Origin: Mizugakiibacter sediminis
GTDB lineage: Bacteria > Pseudomonadota > Gammaproteobacteria > Xanthomonadales > Rhodanobacteraceae
Direction of reading: 5' to 3'
Assembly: GCF_000953855.2 (NCBI RefSeq)
Contig: NZ_DF970243.1
Span: 45,273-109,272, forward strand
DNA length: 64,000 bases
Shown: positions 8,613 through 17,336 of the stretch, in pieces
Numbering within the stretch: position 1 is the first letter of the stretch
Layout: every line of letters begins with the position of its first letter
Translations under genes and position numbers: made by a program
Notes under the pieces: generated by a model
The model's database searches: none
The model's input: the letters and a program-made list of their open reading frames with translations, nothing else
Told to the model about the DNA's origin: nothing

Positions 8613-9160
8613 TCGGGACTCGGCGAAGGGCAGGGCGCGACGCGGCTTCGCACTCCGAAGAGATGCGCGGCGCGCCGGTCATGCGCTCGGCGCATCGGCC
8701 TGTAAGGCTTGTCCTCCAGTCCCGGGTCCCGCGTCCCGGGTCGCGGCTGCCGCGCGGCTTCGGCCTGCTCGAACTGGTCGCCGCGCTGGCGCTGTTCGCC
8801 GTTGCCTCGGCGGTGCTGTACGGCACGCTCGCCGCTTCGCTGCACGGTGGCCAGCGCGCCGTCGAGATCAGCGCGGCGACGCTGTGGGGCGAATCGTTGC
8901 TGGACACGCTGGGCACGGATGCGCCGTTGCGGCCCGGCGTGCGCGAAGGCCGCTTCGATGCGCGTTATCGCTGGCGGCTGACGGTGGCGCCGTGGCAGCC
9001 GCCGCAGGCCGCCGCCTCGCCGCTGCCGTCGCCGATCGCGCTGTACCGCGTCGACCTGGAGGTGCTCTGGGATGGCGCGGCCGGGCCGCAGCGGATCCGC
9101 TTCGGCACCTTGCGCGCGCTGACCGCGCCTGCCGCCGGCGCCGTCGGAGGCGGGCCATGA
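8609..9160 (+). CDS. gspI: Minor pseudopilin GspI with a long leader
   Basis: 183 residues from the ATG that overlaps the gspH stop. Cleavage is expected in LPRG/FGLLELVAALALF (Gly 50/Phe 51), so the leader is about 50 residues instead of the normal 5-20. The leader codons come from a GGGACTCGG/CCCGGGTCCC-type self-complementary element (8611-8745). An internal ATG at 8681 would shorten it to 26 residues. The mature region has the short GspI layout with VEISAATLWGESLLDTL and a closing VDLEVLWDGAAGPQRIRF. GspI nucleates the tip complex with GspJ and GspK. Confidence 0.85.
   Translation: MIGTRRRAGRDAASHSEEMRGAPVMRSAHRPVRLVLQSRVPRPGSRLPRGFGLLELVAALALFAVASAVLYGTLAASLHGGQRAVEISAATLWGESLLDTLGTDAPLRPGVREGRFDARYRWRLTVAPWQPPQAAASPLPSPIALYRVDLEVLWDGAAGPQRIRFGTLRALTAPAAGAVGGGP
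8611..8745. repeat. Self-complementary intergenic element inside the gspI leader (copy c)
   Basis: The left part carries CGGGACTCGGCG (from 8614) and the right part CAGTCCCGGGTCCC (from about 8717). Complementarity is weaker than in copy b, but the motif and position (just before a pseudopilin signal) are the same. It remains open in frame with gspI. Confidence 0.5.
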
Positions 9161-9837
9161 CGCGCGCGCGCTTGGGCCGCGACCGCGCGCGCGGCTTCAC
9201 GCTGTTCGAAGTGCTGCTGGCGATCGCGCTGCTGGCGGTGCTGCTGGCCGGCGTCTGGGGCGGGCTGAGCGCGGCGACGCGCGCGGTGCGTTTCGGCGAC
9301 GCCCGCGACGCGCGCCTCGATGCCATGCGCGCCACCCAGGATTTCCTGCGCCGCCAACTGGCGCAGGCGCTGCCGCTGCCCTACGCGACCGATCCGCGCG
9401 GCGGCCAGCCGGAAGTGTTCGACGGCGCCGCCACCCGCATGCGCTTCCTCGCGCCGCTGCCCGGCTACCTGTCGCGCGGCGGCCCGTATCTGCAGACGCT
9501 GCAACTGGTGCGCGACGGCGACGGCTATGCGTTGACCCTCGACTACGCGCCTTGGATGGGCGCCGACGCGCGCGCGCCGCAGTCGCGCGAACCGCCGGAA
9601 GTGCTGCTGACCGGCATCCGCGGCGGCCGCTTCGCCTACCGCGGCATCGGCAGCGACGGCCGCATGGGCGAGTGGACGCCGGCCTGGCCGCGCGCCACGC
9701 GCCCGCCGGCGCTGGTGCGCATCGAACTCGATCTCGGCGGCCGCGACCGCATCGACTGGCCGGTGCTGGAGGCGCCGCTGCGCGTGGGCGGCGGCGCGAC
9801 CGGGCCGGCGGCGTTCAATTACGGGAGGCGGCGATGA
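9157..9837 (+). CDS. gspJ: Minor pseudopilin GspJ
   Basis: 226 residues. The start overlaps the gspI stop (ATGA at 9157-9160) and has GGAGG nine bases upstream. The prepilin signal RARG/FTLFEVLLAIALLAVLL cleaves after residue 13. The mature protein has the GspJ features RDARLDAMRATQDFLRRQLAQ after the helix, FLAPLPGYLSRGGPYLQTLQL and LVRIELDL. It belongs to the I-J-K tip complex of the pseudopilus. Confidence 0.9.
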   Translation: MTRARLGRDRARGFTLFEVLLAIALLAVLLAGVWGGLSAATRAVRFGDARDARLDAMRATQDFLRRQLAQALPLPYATDPRGGQPEVFDGAATRMRFLAPLPGYLSRGGPYLQTLQLVRDGDGYALTLDYAPWMGADARAPQSREPPEVLLTGIRGGRFAYRGIGSDGRMGEWTPAWPRATRPPALVRIELDLGGRDRIDWPVLEAPLRVGGGATGPAAFNYGRRR

Positions 9838-10730
9838 ACGCGGTGCGCGGCGTCGCCCTGCTGGTCGTGCTGTGGGCGGTCGCGCTCGCCGCGATCCTGC
9901 TCGGCGGTTTCGCGGCGATGGCGCGCACCGAGATCGTGCAGGCGCGCTACCAGCGCGATCACGCCGAGGCGCGCTACGCCGCCGAGGCCGGGCTGGCGCG
10001 CGCGGTGGCCGCGCTGCGCGAGAACGATCCGGCGCGGCGCTGGATTCCCGATGGACGCCCCTACACGTTCCGCTTCGAAGAAGCCGAAGTGCGGGTGGAG
10101 GTGACCGACGAATCGGGCAAGCTCGACCTCAATGCCGCCGACGCGCCGGCGCTGCGCCGGCTGTTCGCCGCCGCGGGCGCCGATCCGGCGCGCGCCGAGG
10201 CGCTGGCCGACGCCGTGCTGGACTGGCGCGACGCCGACGACCTGGTGCGCGCGCACGGCGCCGAGGCCGAGGCCTACCGGCGCGCGCACCTGCCGTACGG
10301 CCCGCGCAACGGCCCGTTCGTGACGCTGGACGAACTGCGCCGGGTGCTGGGCATGGACGCGGAGCTGTACCGCCGCGTGTCGCCGGCGCTGACCCTGTGG
10401 TCGGGCCGCAACCTGCCCAATCCCGCCTACGCGTCGGCGCTGGCGCTGCAGGCGCTGGGCGGCATCGACGCCGCGCGCGCTGCCGGCCTGGTGACCGCGC
10501 GCCGCCAGCCGGAAGCCGCGCAACAGGGCCTGGCGCCGTTGCTGGGCGATCTGCCCGGCGCCGCCGCGCTGATGGCGGCCGGCAGCAGCTTCACGCATAG
10601 TATCCGCGCGGAAGCGACGCTGCCCGACGGTGCGCGCGCGGTACTGCATGCCACCGTGCGCTTGCAGGGCGGGCTGGCCGGTGCGCCGCCCTATGTGGTG
10701 TTGCGCTGGCAGGAAGGGGAGGAAGGATGA
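9834..10730 (+). CDS. gspK: Minor pseudopilin GspK
   Basis: 298 residues, overlapping gspJ by ATGA, with GGGAGG upstream. A short signal, RG/VALLVVLWAVALAAIL, is followed by HAEARYAAEAGLARAV and the large GspK alpha-domain, including SGKLDLNAADAPALRRLF, AVLDWRDADD and GPFVTLDELRRVLGM. GspK caps the pseudopilus and is bigger than the other pseudopilins, as here. The usual Glu +5 is not seen, consistent with GspK as the first subunit. Confidence 0.9.
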   Translation: MNAVRGVALLVVLWAVALAAILLGGFAAMARTEIVQARYQRDHAEARYAAEAGLARAVAALRENDPARRWIPDGRPYTFRFEEAEVRVEVTDESGKLDLNAADAPALRRLFAAAGADPARAEALADAVLDWRDADDLVRAHGAEAEAYRRAHLPYGPRNGPFVTLDELRRVLGMDAELYRRVSPALTLWSGRNLPNPAYASALALQALGGIDAARAAGLVTARRQPEAAQQGLAPLLGDLPGAAALMAAGSSFTHSIRAEATLPDGARAVLHATVRLQGGLAGAPPYVVLRWQEGEEG

Positions 10731-11881
10731 AGGCGGCCATACCGCCGGCGCTGGCGGAGCCCTTGGAGCGCGCACGGCAGGCCTGGCGCCATTCGCCGCT
10801 GCCGCGCTTCCTGGCCTGGTGGGGCGGCGAGCTTGCCGCGTGCCTGCCGGCGCCGCTGCGCGCCTGGCTGGCGCGCGGGCCGGAACTGCGCCTGCTCGAG
10901 ATCGACGGCGACACCCTGCGCGTCAGCCGTGCCGGCGATCCGGCGCCATTGGCGCGCATCGACCTGACGCAGCCGGCCGAAGTGCAGCGGGCCGCGCTGC
11001 GCGAGGCCTGTGCCGGCGTCGCCGCGCCCGATCTGCGCCTGGTGCTGTGCCTGCCGGCGGCGCAGGCGCTGCTGCGGCGCGTGACGCTGCCCGCCGCCAC
11101 CGCGCAGCGTCTGCGCCAGGTGCTGGCCTTCGAGATGGACCGGCAGACGCCGTTCCGCGCCGAGCAGGTGCACTACGACCAGCGCGTGCTCGACCTCGCC
11201 GCCGACGGCCGCACGCTGACCGCCGAGTTCGCGCTGGCGCCGCGCGCCGCGCTCGATCCGCTGGTGGCGCGCGTCGAGGCGCTGGGGGCCGGGCTGGACG
11301 CGGTGGACGTGCGTGGCGCCGACGGCGTGCGCCTCGGCTTCAACCTGCTGCCGCCGGAGCGCCGCGCGGCGCGTCCGCATCCGCGGCGCAGGCTCAATTT
11401 CGCCCTGGCCGGCGGCGCCCTGCTGCTGCTGCTGCTGGCGATGGCGCAATGGGTGGACAACCGCGAACGCGCGCTGGAGGCGATGCGCGCGCAGGTGGAG
11501 GCGATGCGCGGCGACGCCGAGCAGGTGGCGCGGCTGCGCCGCATGCTGGACGACAGCGCCAGCGCGGCCGGCTTCCTCGCCGCGCGCAAGCGTGCCGCGC
11601 CGTCGATGCTGGAACTGCTCGCCGATCTCAGCCGGCGCCTGCCGGCGACCACCTGGCTGGAGCGCTTCAGCGTCGATGCCGAGGGGCGCATCGGCCTGCA
11701 GGGCCAGGCCACGCAGGCGGCGGCGCTGATCGACCTGCTGAAGGATTCGCCGGTGCTGACCGAGCCGAGCTTCCAGGGCGTGATCCAGCCCGATCCGCGC
11801 ACCGGCAAGGAGCGCTTCTATCTGGTCGCCAAGCTGCGCCAGCCCCGGGAGGCCGGCCGTGCGCCCGCTGCGTCCCGCTGA
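10727..11881 (+). CDS. gspL: Type II secretion protein GspL (PilM/PilN-like)
   Basis: 384 residues, start overlapping the gspK stop, preceded by GGAAGGA. The cytoplasmic actin-like half holds LRLVLCLPAAQALLRRVTLP and VLAFEMDRQTPF, which is the signature of this domain. One membrane helix lies at about 223-243 (LNFALAGGALLLLLLAMAQWV region), then a coiled stretch with VEAMRGDAEQVARLRRML and a PilN-like periplasmic end. It recruits the GspE ATPase to the membrane and binds GspM. Confidence 0.88.
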   Translation: MKAAIPPALAEPLERARQAWRHSPLPRFLAWWGGELAACLPAPLRAWLARGPELRLLEIDGDTLRVSRAGDPAPLARIDLTQPAEVQRAALREACAGVAAPDLRLVLCLPAAQALLRRVTLPAATAQRLRQVLAFEMDRQTPFRAEQVHYDQRVLDLAADGRTLTAEFALAPRAALDPLVARVEALGAGLDAVDVRGADGVRLGFNLLPPERRAARPHPRRRLNFALAGGALLLLLLAMAQWVDNRERALEAMRAQVEAMRGDAEQVARLRRMLDDSASAAGFLAARKRAAPSMLELLADLSRRLPATTWLERFSVDAEGRIGLQGQATQAAALIDLLKDSPVLTEPSFQGVIQPDPRTGKERFYLVAKLRQPREAGRAPAASR

Positions 11882-12464
11882 ATCGCGCGCGCTGGCGCTG
11901 CTGCTGGCCCTGCTGGCGCTGGCGCTGGTCTATCTCGCGGCCGTGCACTGGTGGTTCGTCGCGCCGCAACTGCGCATCGCCGGCGAGATGCGCGACCTGC
12001 GCGAGCAGCAGGCGCGCTACGCCGGCATCATCGCCCAACGCGACGCCGTGCAGGCGCGCCTGAACGCGATGCAGCGCGGCCAGCGCGAGGATCGCGCCTT
12101 CCTGCCCGAGGCCGACCCCAACGCGGCCGCCGCGGCCCTGATGCAGCGCGCCATGGACGCGGTGCAGCGGCATGCCCGCGAGGGCCTCGGCTGCGACATG
12201 CCGCAGAAGATGCCGGTTTCGCGCGATCATGGCGACGAGCCGTACCGGCGGGTCAGCGTCAGCATCACCTTGCGTTGCGGAACCCAGCCGCTGACCGGCA
12301 TCCTGTACGACCTGGAGACCGGCATGCCGTACCTGTTCGTCGACGAGCTGAGCGCCTACCGGCCGCCGGTCGCCGGCGGCGGCGACGCCGCGCCGCCGCG
12401 GCTGGAGGTGCAGTTCGTGTTGTCCGGCTACATCCGCCAGCCCGCCGCCGGGGCGACGCCGTGA
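11859..12464 (+). CDS. gspM: Type II secretion protein GspM (GspMb type)
   Basis: 201 residues from a GTG at 11859, overlapping gspL by 23 bp. One N-terminal membrane helix (ALALLLALLALALVYLAAVH), then a coiled-coil with RDLREQQARYAGIIAQRDAV and a small ferredoxin-like domain with RRVSVSITLRCGTQPLTGIL, as in the GspMb/PilO group. It stabilises GspL in the inner-membrane platform. Confidence 0.85.
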   Translation: MRPLRPAESRALALLLALLALALVYLAAVHWWFVAPQLRIAGEMRDLREQQARYAGIIAQRDAVQARLNAMQRGQREDRAFLPEADPNAAAAALMQRAMDAVQRHAREGLGCDMPQKMPVSRDHGDEPYRRVSVSITLRCGTQPLTGILYDLETGMPYLFVDELSAYRPPVAGGGDAAPPRLEVQFVLSGYIRQPAAGATP

Positions 12465-13258
12465 ACGCCGCCGACCACGTCCGCCTGACCCCCGTGCTGG
12501 CCGCGGCCTGCGCCGCGCTGGCGCTGTTGCTGGTCGCGCTGTGGGCCGGGCTGGGCCGCGGCGTGCGCTGGTTGGCGCCGCTGCCGGCTGCGCCGCTGGC
12601 CGGCGCCGGCCAGGCCGCCGCCGCCGCGCCGCGCCTCGGTCCGGTCGGCCTGTACGCCGCGGTCTGGCAGCACCCGCTGTTCAGCGAGGACCGGCAGCCC
12701 GAGCCCCAGGCCGCGGGCGGCGGCGAGACGGGACCGGCCATCGGCCAGCTGGTGCTGACCGGGGTGATGCTGACGCCGCAACTGCACGCGGCGCTGCTGC
12801 ACGATACGTCCGGCAACAAGAGCTACGTCGTCCGCGAAGGCAGCGCGTTGCCCGACGGCAGCTGGACGCTGCACGAACTGAAGCCGCGCGGCGCCACCTT
12901 CGTCAACGCGCGCGGCGAGCGCGCCGAACTCGAACTCAAGGTCGCCACCGTCGGTCCGCAGCGCGGCGCGCCGCCGCAGGCGCCGGCGGCCGGGCCCGCG
13001 CCGGAGGCCGCGCCGAAACCCGAGCCGATGGGCGAGGGCGGCGTGCAGGTGCAGCAGGTCGAGCCGGCGTCCAGCGGCTCGATGCCCGAGGCGCCCGCGC
13101 CGATTCCGCTGCAGCCGCAATCGCAGGCACCCGCTTCCGCCCCGGCCGACGCCGCCGCCGAGGCGCGCGTCCAGGCCCTGAAACAACGCATCGAAGAGCG
13201 CCGCCGCCGCATGGAACAGCGACCGCAACCGCAGCCCGCCGAGGGAGGCACGCCGTGA
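12461..13258 (+). CDS. gspN: Type II secretion GspC-like protein (XpsN slot)
   Basis: 265 residues from a GTG overlapping the gspM stop. One N-terminal helix (LAAACAALALLLVALWAGLG) is followed by a GspC-type homology region: LYAAVWQHPLFSEDRQP, then LVLTGVMLTPQLHAALL and KSYVVREGSALPDGSWTLHEL. The C-terminal third is Pro/Ala/Gln-rich and ends in a basic coiled segment (QRIEERRRRMEQR). In Xps-type systems this position between gspM and gspD holds XpsN, which connects the platform to the secretin in place of GspC. No separate gspC is seen in the operon. Confidence 0.75.
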   Translation: MNAADHVRLTPVLAAACAALALLLVALWAGLGRGVRWLAPLPAAPLAGAGQAAAAAPRLGPVGLYAAVWQHPLFSEDRQPEPQAAGGGETGPAIGQLVLTGVMLTPQLHAALLHDTSGNKSYVVREGSALPDGSWTLHELKPRGATFVNARGERAELELKVATVGPQRGAPPQAPAAGPAPEAAPKPEPMGEGGVQVQQVEPASSGSMPEAPAPIPLQPQSQAPASAPADAAAEARVQALKQRIEERRRRMEQRPQPQPAEGGTP

Positions 13259-15534
13259 ACCCGCCGCGCATCATCCGCACTGCCGCCCTGGCGCTCGCCG
13301 TCGCGCTGGCCGGCTGCGCCAGCACCCGGGGGCCGACGCGCGACTATTCGCTCGAGCGCGAGGCGGTCGCCGGCACCGGCGCCACGGCGACGCCGCTGCC
13401 GCCGCCGGGGCCGCTGCGCGGCGAGGGCGCCGAGGAGCGCCGGGCCGGCGGCGCCGACGTGCGCCTCGGCAGCGGCCAGTTCGTCAACGCGCCGGCGGCG
13501 CGGCCGCTGCGGCCGGTCGAATCGGCCGGCGGCGGCCAGGTCGTGTTCAATTTCGAGAACCAGCCGATCCAGGCGGTGGTGAAGGCCGTGCTGGGCGACC
13601 TGCTGAAGGTCAACTACAGCATCGCGCCCGGCGTGCAGGGCAGCGTCACCTTCGCCACCGCGCAGCCGATCCGCAGCGACGAAGTGCTGCCGGTGCTGGA
13701 GATGCTGCTGTCGTGGACCGACAACGCGCTGGTGCGGCAGAACGGCCGCTACGTCGTGTTGCCGATCAAGCAGGCCACCAGCGGCTACCTGATGCCGGGC
13801 CTCGGCGCCGCCGCCCCCGCGGACGGCTTCGCCGCACGGCTGTATCCGCTGCGCTACATCTCCGCCACCGAGATGCAGAAGCTGCTGAAGCCGTTCGCGC
13901 GGCCCGAGGCCTTCCTGCTGGTCGACCCCGCGCGCAACCTGCTGGTGATGGCCGGCACCCCGGCCGAACTGGCGAGCTACCAGCGCACCGTGCAGATCTT
14001 CGACGTCGACTGGCTGCAGGGCATGTCGGTCGGCGTCTACAGCCTGCAGCACGCGCAGGTCGGCGACCTGATGCCCGAGCTGGAGAAGATGTTCGGCCCG
14101 AAGGGCGACACGCCGCTGGCCGGCATGCTGCGCTTCATCCCGATCGAGCGCACCAACGCGATCGTGGTGATCTCGCCGCAGCCGGCCTATCTCGAGGAGA
14201 TGCGCGAATGGATCGCGCGCATGGACAACGGCGGCGGCAACGACGCCCAGCTCTACGTGTACGACGTCAAGAACGTCAAGGCGACCGACCTCGCCGGTTA
14301 CCTCAACGCCATCTACAACGGCGCCGCGCCGCCGCAGCACGAGGCCGGCGCCGGCCGCGTCGGCCCCGGCCTGCAGGCGACCAGCATGAGCGGCGGCTAC
14401 GACGGTACCGGCAAGCAGGGCGTCGGCGCGTTCGGCCAGCAGGACACGCTGCGCCCGCGCGGCGCCACGACGACCGCGGCGACGCCCGTGCCGGCCGCGG
14501 CGACGCCCGGCGACAGCGGCATGAGCTTCACCGCCGTCGACGAGAACAACCAGCTGCTGGTGCGCTGCCGGCCCGGGCAGTGGAGCGACATCCAGGCGGC
14601 GATCCGCCGTCTCGACACCGTGCCGCTGCAGGTGCAGATCGAGACGCGCATCCTCGAGGTGCAGTTGACCGGCGAGTTCCGCTTCGGCGTGCAGTGGTAT
14701 CTCGGCGGCCTGATCGGCAACACCGACCAGACCGGCAACGCGCCGCCCAACGGCAACCAGTACGGTCGCCGCCACGCCGGCGCCGTCGGCCTCGGCGGCA
14801 CCAAGTACAACGCTTCCACCGACGCGCTGTTCTACTCGTTCATCAGCAAGGACGTGCAGGGCGTGCTGCGCGCGCTGGAGTCGACCGGCAACACCAAGGT
14901 GCTGTCGGCGCCCTCGCTGGTGGTGCTGAACAACCAGGAAGCGACCATCCAGGTCGGCGACCGCATCCCGATCACCCAGACCTTCATCACTTCGACCACG
15001 GTCGGCACCACCAACGCCAGCGGCACCACCACCGTGCCGGCGCAGGGCGAGGTGCAGTACCTCGACACCGGCGTGATCCTCGACGTGATTCCGCGCGTCA
15101 ATCCGGGCGGCCTGGTCTATCTCGACATCCAGCAGCAGGTGAGCACGCCGGGCACGCCGAACGTGCAGGGCAACCCGCCGATCTCGCAGCGCGCGATCAG
15201 CACGCAGGTGGCGGTGCAGAGCGGCGAGACCGTGCTGCTCGGCGGCCTGATCCAGCAGAACGAGGGCGTCAACGACAGCGGCCTGCCCTGGGTCAGCCGC
15301 GTGCCGGTGGTCGGGCGGCTGTTCGGCACCACCGACCGCACGCGCAACCGCACCGAGCTCTTGGTGCTGATTACGCCGCGCGTGATCACCAACAGCGCCG
15401 AGGCGCGGCAGGTCACCGACGAGTACCAGCGCAAGTTCGAGTCGCTGGCGCCGCTGCGCGTGGAGATGGAGCGCATCGGCCCGCCGGCGCCGCCCGCCCA
15501 GCCCGCGGCCAAGCCGCAGGACGGCGGGCCCTGA
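13255..15534 (+). CDS. gspD: Type II secretion secretin GspD (lipoprotein form)
   Basis: 759 residues from a GTG overlapping gspN, with GAGGGAGG upstream. A lipoprotein signal (LAVALAGCAST) places it in the outer membrane without obvious need for a separate pilotin. N0 domain from about 95 (VVFNFENQPIQAVVKAVLGD), then repeats N1-N3 (for example YPLRYISATEMQKLLKP, VYSLQHAQVGDLMPELEKMF, VYDVKNVKATDLAGYL), then the secretin beta-barrel with VLSAPSLVVLNNQEATIQVG and the closing ELLVLITPRVI. Last gene of the operon. Low-complexity Gly/Ala linkers lie around residues 30-85 and 360-410. Confidence 0.93.
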   Translation: MNPPRIIRTAALALAVALAGCASTRGPTRDYSLEREAVAGTGATATPLPPPGPLRGEGAEERRAGGADVRLGSGQFVNAPAARPLRPVESAGGGQVVFNFENQPIQAVVKAVLGDLLKVNYSIAPGVQGSVTFATAQPIRSDEVLPVLEMLLSWTDNALVRQNGRYVVLPIKQATSGYLMPGLGAAAPADGFAARLYPLRYISATEMQKLLKPFARPEAFLLVDPARNLLVMAGTPAELASYQRTVQIFDVDWLQGMSVGVYSLQHAQVGDLMPELEKMFGPKGDTPLAGMLRFIPIERTNAIVVISPQPAYLEEMREWIARMDNGGGNDAQLYVYDVKNVKATDLAGYLNAIYNGAAPPQHEAGAGRVGPGLQATSMSGGYDGTGKQGVGAFGQQDTLRPRGATTTAATPVPAAATPGDSGMSFTAVDENNQLLVRCRPGQWSDIQAAIRRLDTVPLQVQIETRILEVQLTGEFRFGVQWYLGGLIGNTDQTGNAPPNGNQYGRRHAGAVGLGGTKYNASTDALFYSFISKDVQGVLRALESTGNTKVLSAPSLVVLNNQEATIQVGDRIPITQTFITSTTVGTTNASGTTTVPAQGEVQYLDTGVILDVIPRVNPGGLVYLDIQQQVSTPGTPNVQGNPPISQRAISTQVAVQSGETVLLGGLIQQNEGVNDSGLPWVSRVPVVGRLFGTTDRTRNRTELLVLITPRVITNSAEARQVTDEYQRKFESLAPLRVEMERIGPPAPPAQPAAKPQDGGP

Positions 15535-15592
15535 GCGCGCATGATGCGGGCGGCGCGCGCCGGCGCGTCCGCCCGCAGGCGGGGAAGCCGGC

Positions 15593-16489
15593 TTGAGCGC
15601 GCCGCGGGTCAGCGTGATCGTCGTCGCCGCCGACAGCGGCGCGACGCTGCTCGAGTGCGCCGCGCGCGCGCTGGCGAGCGAGGCCGTCGCGGAATTCGTG
15701 CTGGTCGACAACGCCTCCGGCGACGGCATGCCGGAAGCGCTGGAGCGTGCGCACGCCGGCGATGCGCGCCTGCGCGTGCTGCGCAACGGCGCCAACCTCG
15801 GCTTCGGCCCCGCGGTCAACCGTGGCGCGGCGCAGGCGCGCGGCGAGGCGCTGCTGGTGCTCAATCCCGACTGCCTGCTCGAGCACGACACCGTGGCGCG
15901 CCTGCTGGCGGTGCTGGACGCGCATCCGCAGGCCGGCCTGGTCGGCGCGGTGGTGTGCGATGCCGACGGCCGGCCCGATCCCGCCTCGCGCCGCCGCGAT
16001 CCGCTGCTGCGCCGCGCGCTGATGACGCTGACCGGGCTGACCGCGCGCGAGGCCGCGGACGCGCGCTGGGCCGGCGTCAACGTGCCGGGGCCGATGCCGG
16101 CGGGCGTCTCCCGCGAGGAAGCGGTGTCCGGCGCGTTGATGCTGCTGCCGCGCCGCGTGTTCGCGGCGCTCGGCGGCTTCGACGAAGGCTATTTCCTGCA
16201 CTGCGAGGACCTCGACCTGTGCCGGCGCGTGCGCGACGCCGGCTACGCGGTGCTGCTCGCCGGCGGCGTGCGCGTGCCGCACGCCAAGGGCGGCTCCAGC
16301 CGGCACCGTCCGGCCTTCGTCGCCTGGCACAAGCACCGCGGCATGTGGCGCTGGTTCCGCAAGTTCGATCCGGCGGCGCGCAACCCGCTGCTGGCCGGCC
16401 TGGTCTGGCTGGGGCTGTGGGCGCATTACGCACTGATGCTGCCGCGCTATGCGCTTTCGGCATGGCGGCACGGCCGGCGCGCGGCGTGA
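15593..16489 (+). CDS. GT2-family glycosyltransferase
   Basis: 298 residues from a TTG at 15593, with GGGGAAG upstream. GT-A fold: VSVIVVAADSG at the N-terminus, EFVLVDNASGDG, LRNGANLGFGPAVNRGAA and the metal-binding LVLNPDCLL, then a later GGFDEGYFLHCEDLDLCRR, the WbbL/rhamnosyltransferase-like pattern. It likely transfers a sugar to a cell-surface polysaccharide; donor and acceptor are unknown. It has no nearby partner genes and starts 58 bp after gspD, so it may be read through from the secretion operon. Confidence 0.82.
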   Translation: MSAPRVSVIVVAADSGATLLECAARALASEAVAEFVLVDNASGDGMPEALERAHAGDARLRVLRNGANLGFGPAVNRGAAQARGEALLVLNPDCLLEHDTVARLLAVLDAHPQAGLVGAVVCDADGRPDPASRRRDPLLRRALMTLTGLTAREAADARWAGVNVPGPMPAGVSREEAVSGALMLLPRRVFAALGGFDEGYFLHCEDLDLCRRVRDAGYAVLLAGGVRVPHAKGGSSRHRPAFVAWHKHRGMWRWFRKFDPAARNPLLAGLVWLGLWAHYALMLPRYALSAWRHGRRAA

Positions 16490-16567
16490 ACGGCGCGTGC
16501 GCCGGCGCCCCGCCGTGTGCGCGGCCGCCGCGGTTATCCTGATGCGATGCCCTTTCCGGAGGCTGCG

Positions 16568-17320
16568 ATGAACGCGTCCCCCTCCGCCGCGCACGCGCGC
16601 GGCTTCCGCTACTACGACCTGCTGGTCGGCGGCATGGTCGCCGTGCTGCTGTGCTCGAACCTGATCGGCCCGGCCAAGGTGTGCACGCTGACGCTGCCGC
16701 TGCTGGGCGCGCTCAGTTTCGGCGCCGGCAACCTGTTCTTCCCGATCAGCTACATCTTCGGCGACGTGCTGACCGAGGTGTACGGCTACGCGCGCGCACG
16801 CCGCGCGATCTGGGCCGGCTTCGGCGCGCTGGTGTTCGCCTCGCTGATGTCGCAGGCGATCATCCGCATGCCGCCCAGCCCGCTCGAGCCGTTCAACGCG
16901 CAGCTGCAGCCGGCGCTGGAGCTGGTGTTCGGCAGCACCTGGCGCATCGCGCTGGCCTCGCTGGTCGCCTACTGGCTGGGCGACTTCGCCAACTCGTTCG
17001 TGCTGGCGAAGATGAAGCTGTGGACGCGCGGCCGCTGGCTGTGGACGCGCACGATCGGCTCGACCGTGGTCGGGCAGGGCATCGACAGCCTGACCTTCTA
17101 CCCGATCGCCTTCCTCGGCGTCTGGGAAGGGCAGACCATCCTCAAGGTGATCGTCTTCAACTGGGTGATGAAGGTGACCGTCGAGGTAGTGTTCACGCCG
17201 CTGACCTACGCCGTGGTCGGCTTCCTGAAGACCCGCGAGGGCGTCGACACCTACGACAGGCGCACGCACTTCACGCCGTTCAGCCTGAAGGACGAGGGCG
17301 AGGTGCGCCGCCTCGGCTGA
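16568..17320 (+). CDS. yhhQ: Queuosine precursor transporter YhhQ
   Basis: 250 residues, start chosen at 16568 because GGAGG lies right upstream; in-frame ATG codons at 16517 and 16547 lack this. About six membrane helices with the YhhQ/DUF165 marks NLFFPISYIFGDVLTEVYGY, ARRAIWAGFGALVFAS and TIGSTVVGQGIDSLTFYPIA. The family takes up 7-cyano-7-deazaguanine or its relatives for queuosine in tRNA. It converges on pyrF; a GC-rich palindrome at 17319-17334 sits between them. Confidence 0.88.
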   Translation: MNASPSAAHARGFRYYDLLVGGMVAVLLCSNLIGPAKVCTLTLPLLGALSFGAGNLFFPISYIFGDVLTEVYGYARARRAIWAGFGALVFASLMSQAIIRMPPSPLEPFNAQLQPALELVFGSTWRIALASLVAYWLGDFANSFVLAKMKLWTRGRWLWTRTIGSTVVGQGIDSLTFYPIAFLGVWEGQTILKVIVFNWVMKVTVEVVFTPLTYAVVGFLKTREGVDTYDRRTHFTPFSLKDEGEVRRLG

Positions 17321-17334
17321 GGCGCGGGCGCCTC
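17319..17334. terminator. Hairpin between convergent yhhQ and pyrF
   Basis: GAGGCGC at 17319-17325 pairs with GCGCCTC at 17328-17334 around a two-base loop. There is no T-tract. Its position between converging stops suggests a weak two-way terminator. Confidence 0.4.
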
Positions 17335-17336
17335 GT

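Noticed and set aside
12823..16080. A 1085-codon open frame on the - strand across gspN, gspD and the glycosyltransferase
   Set aside because: Low-complexity Arg/His/Ala-rich product, no motifs, and it is the antisense shadow of well-supported secretion genes in very GC-rich DNA.
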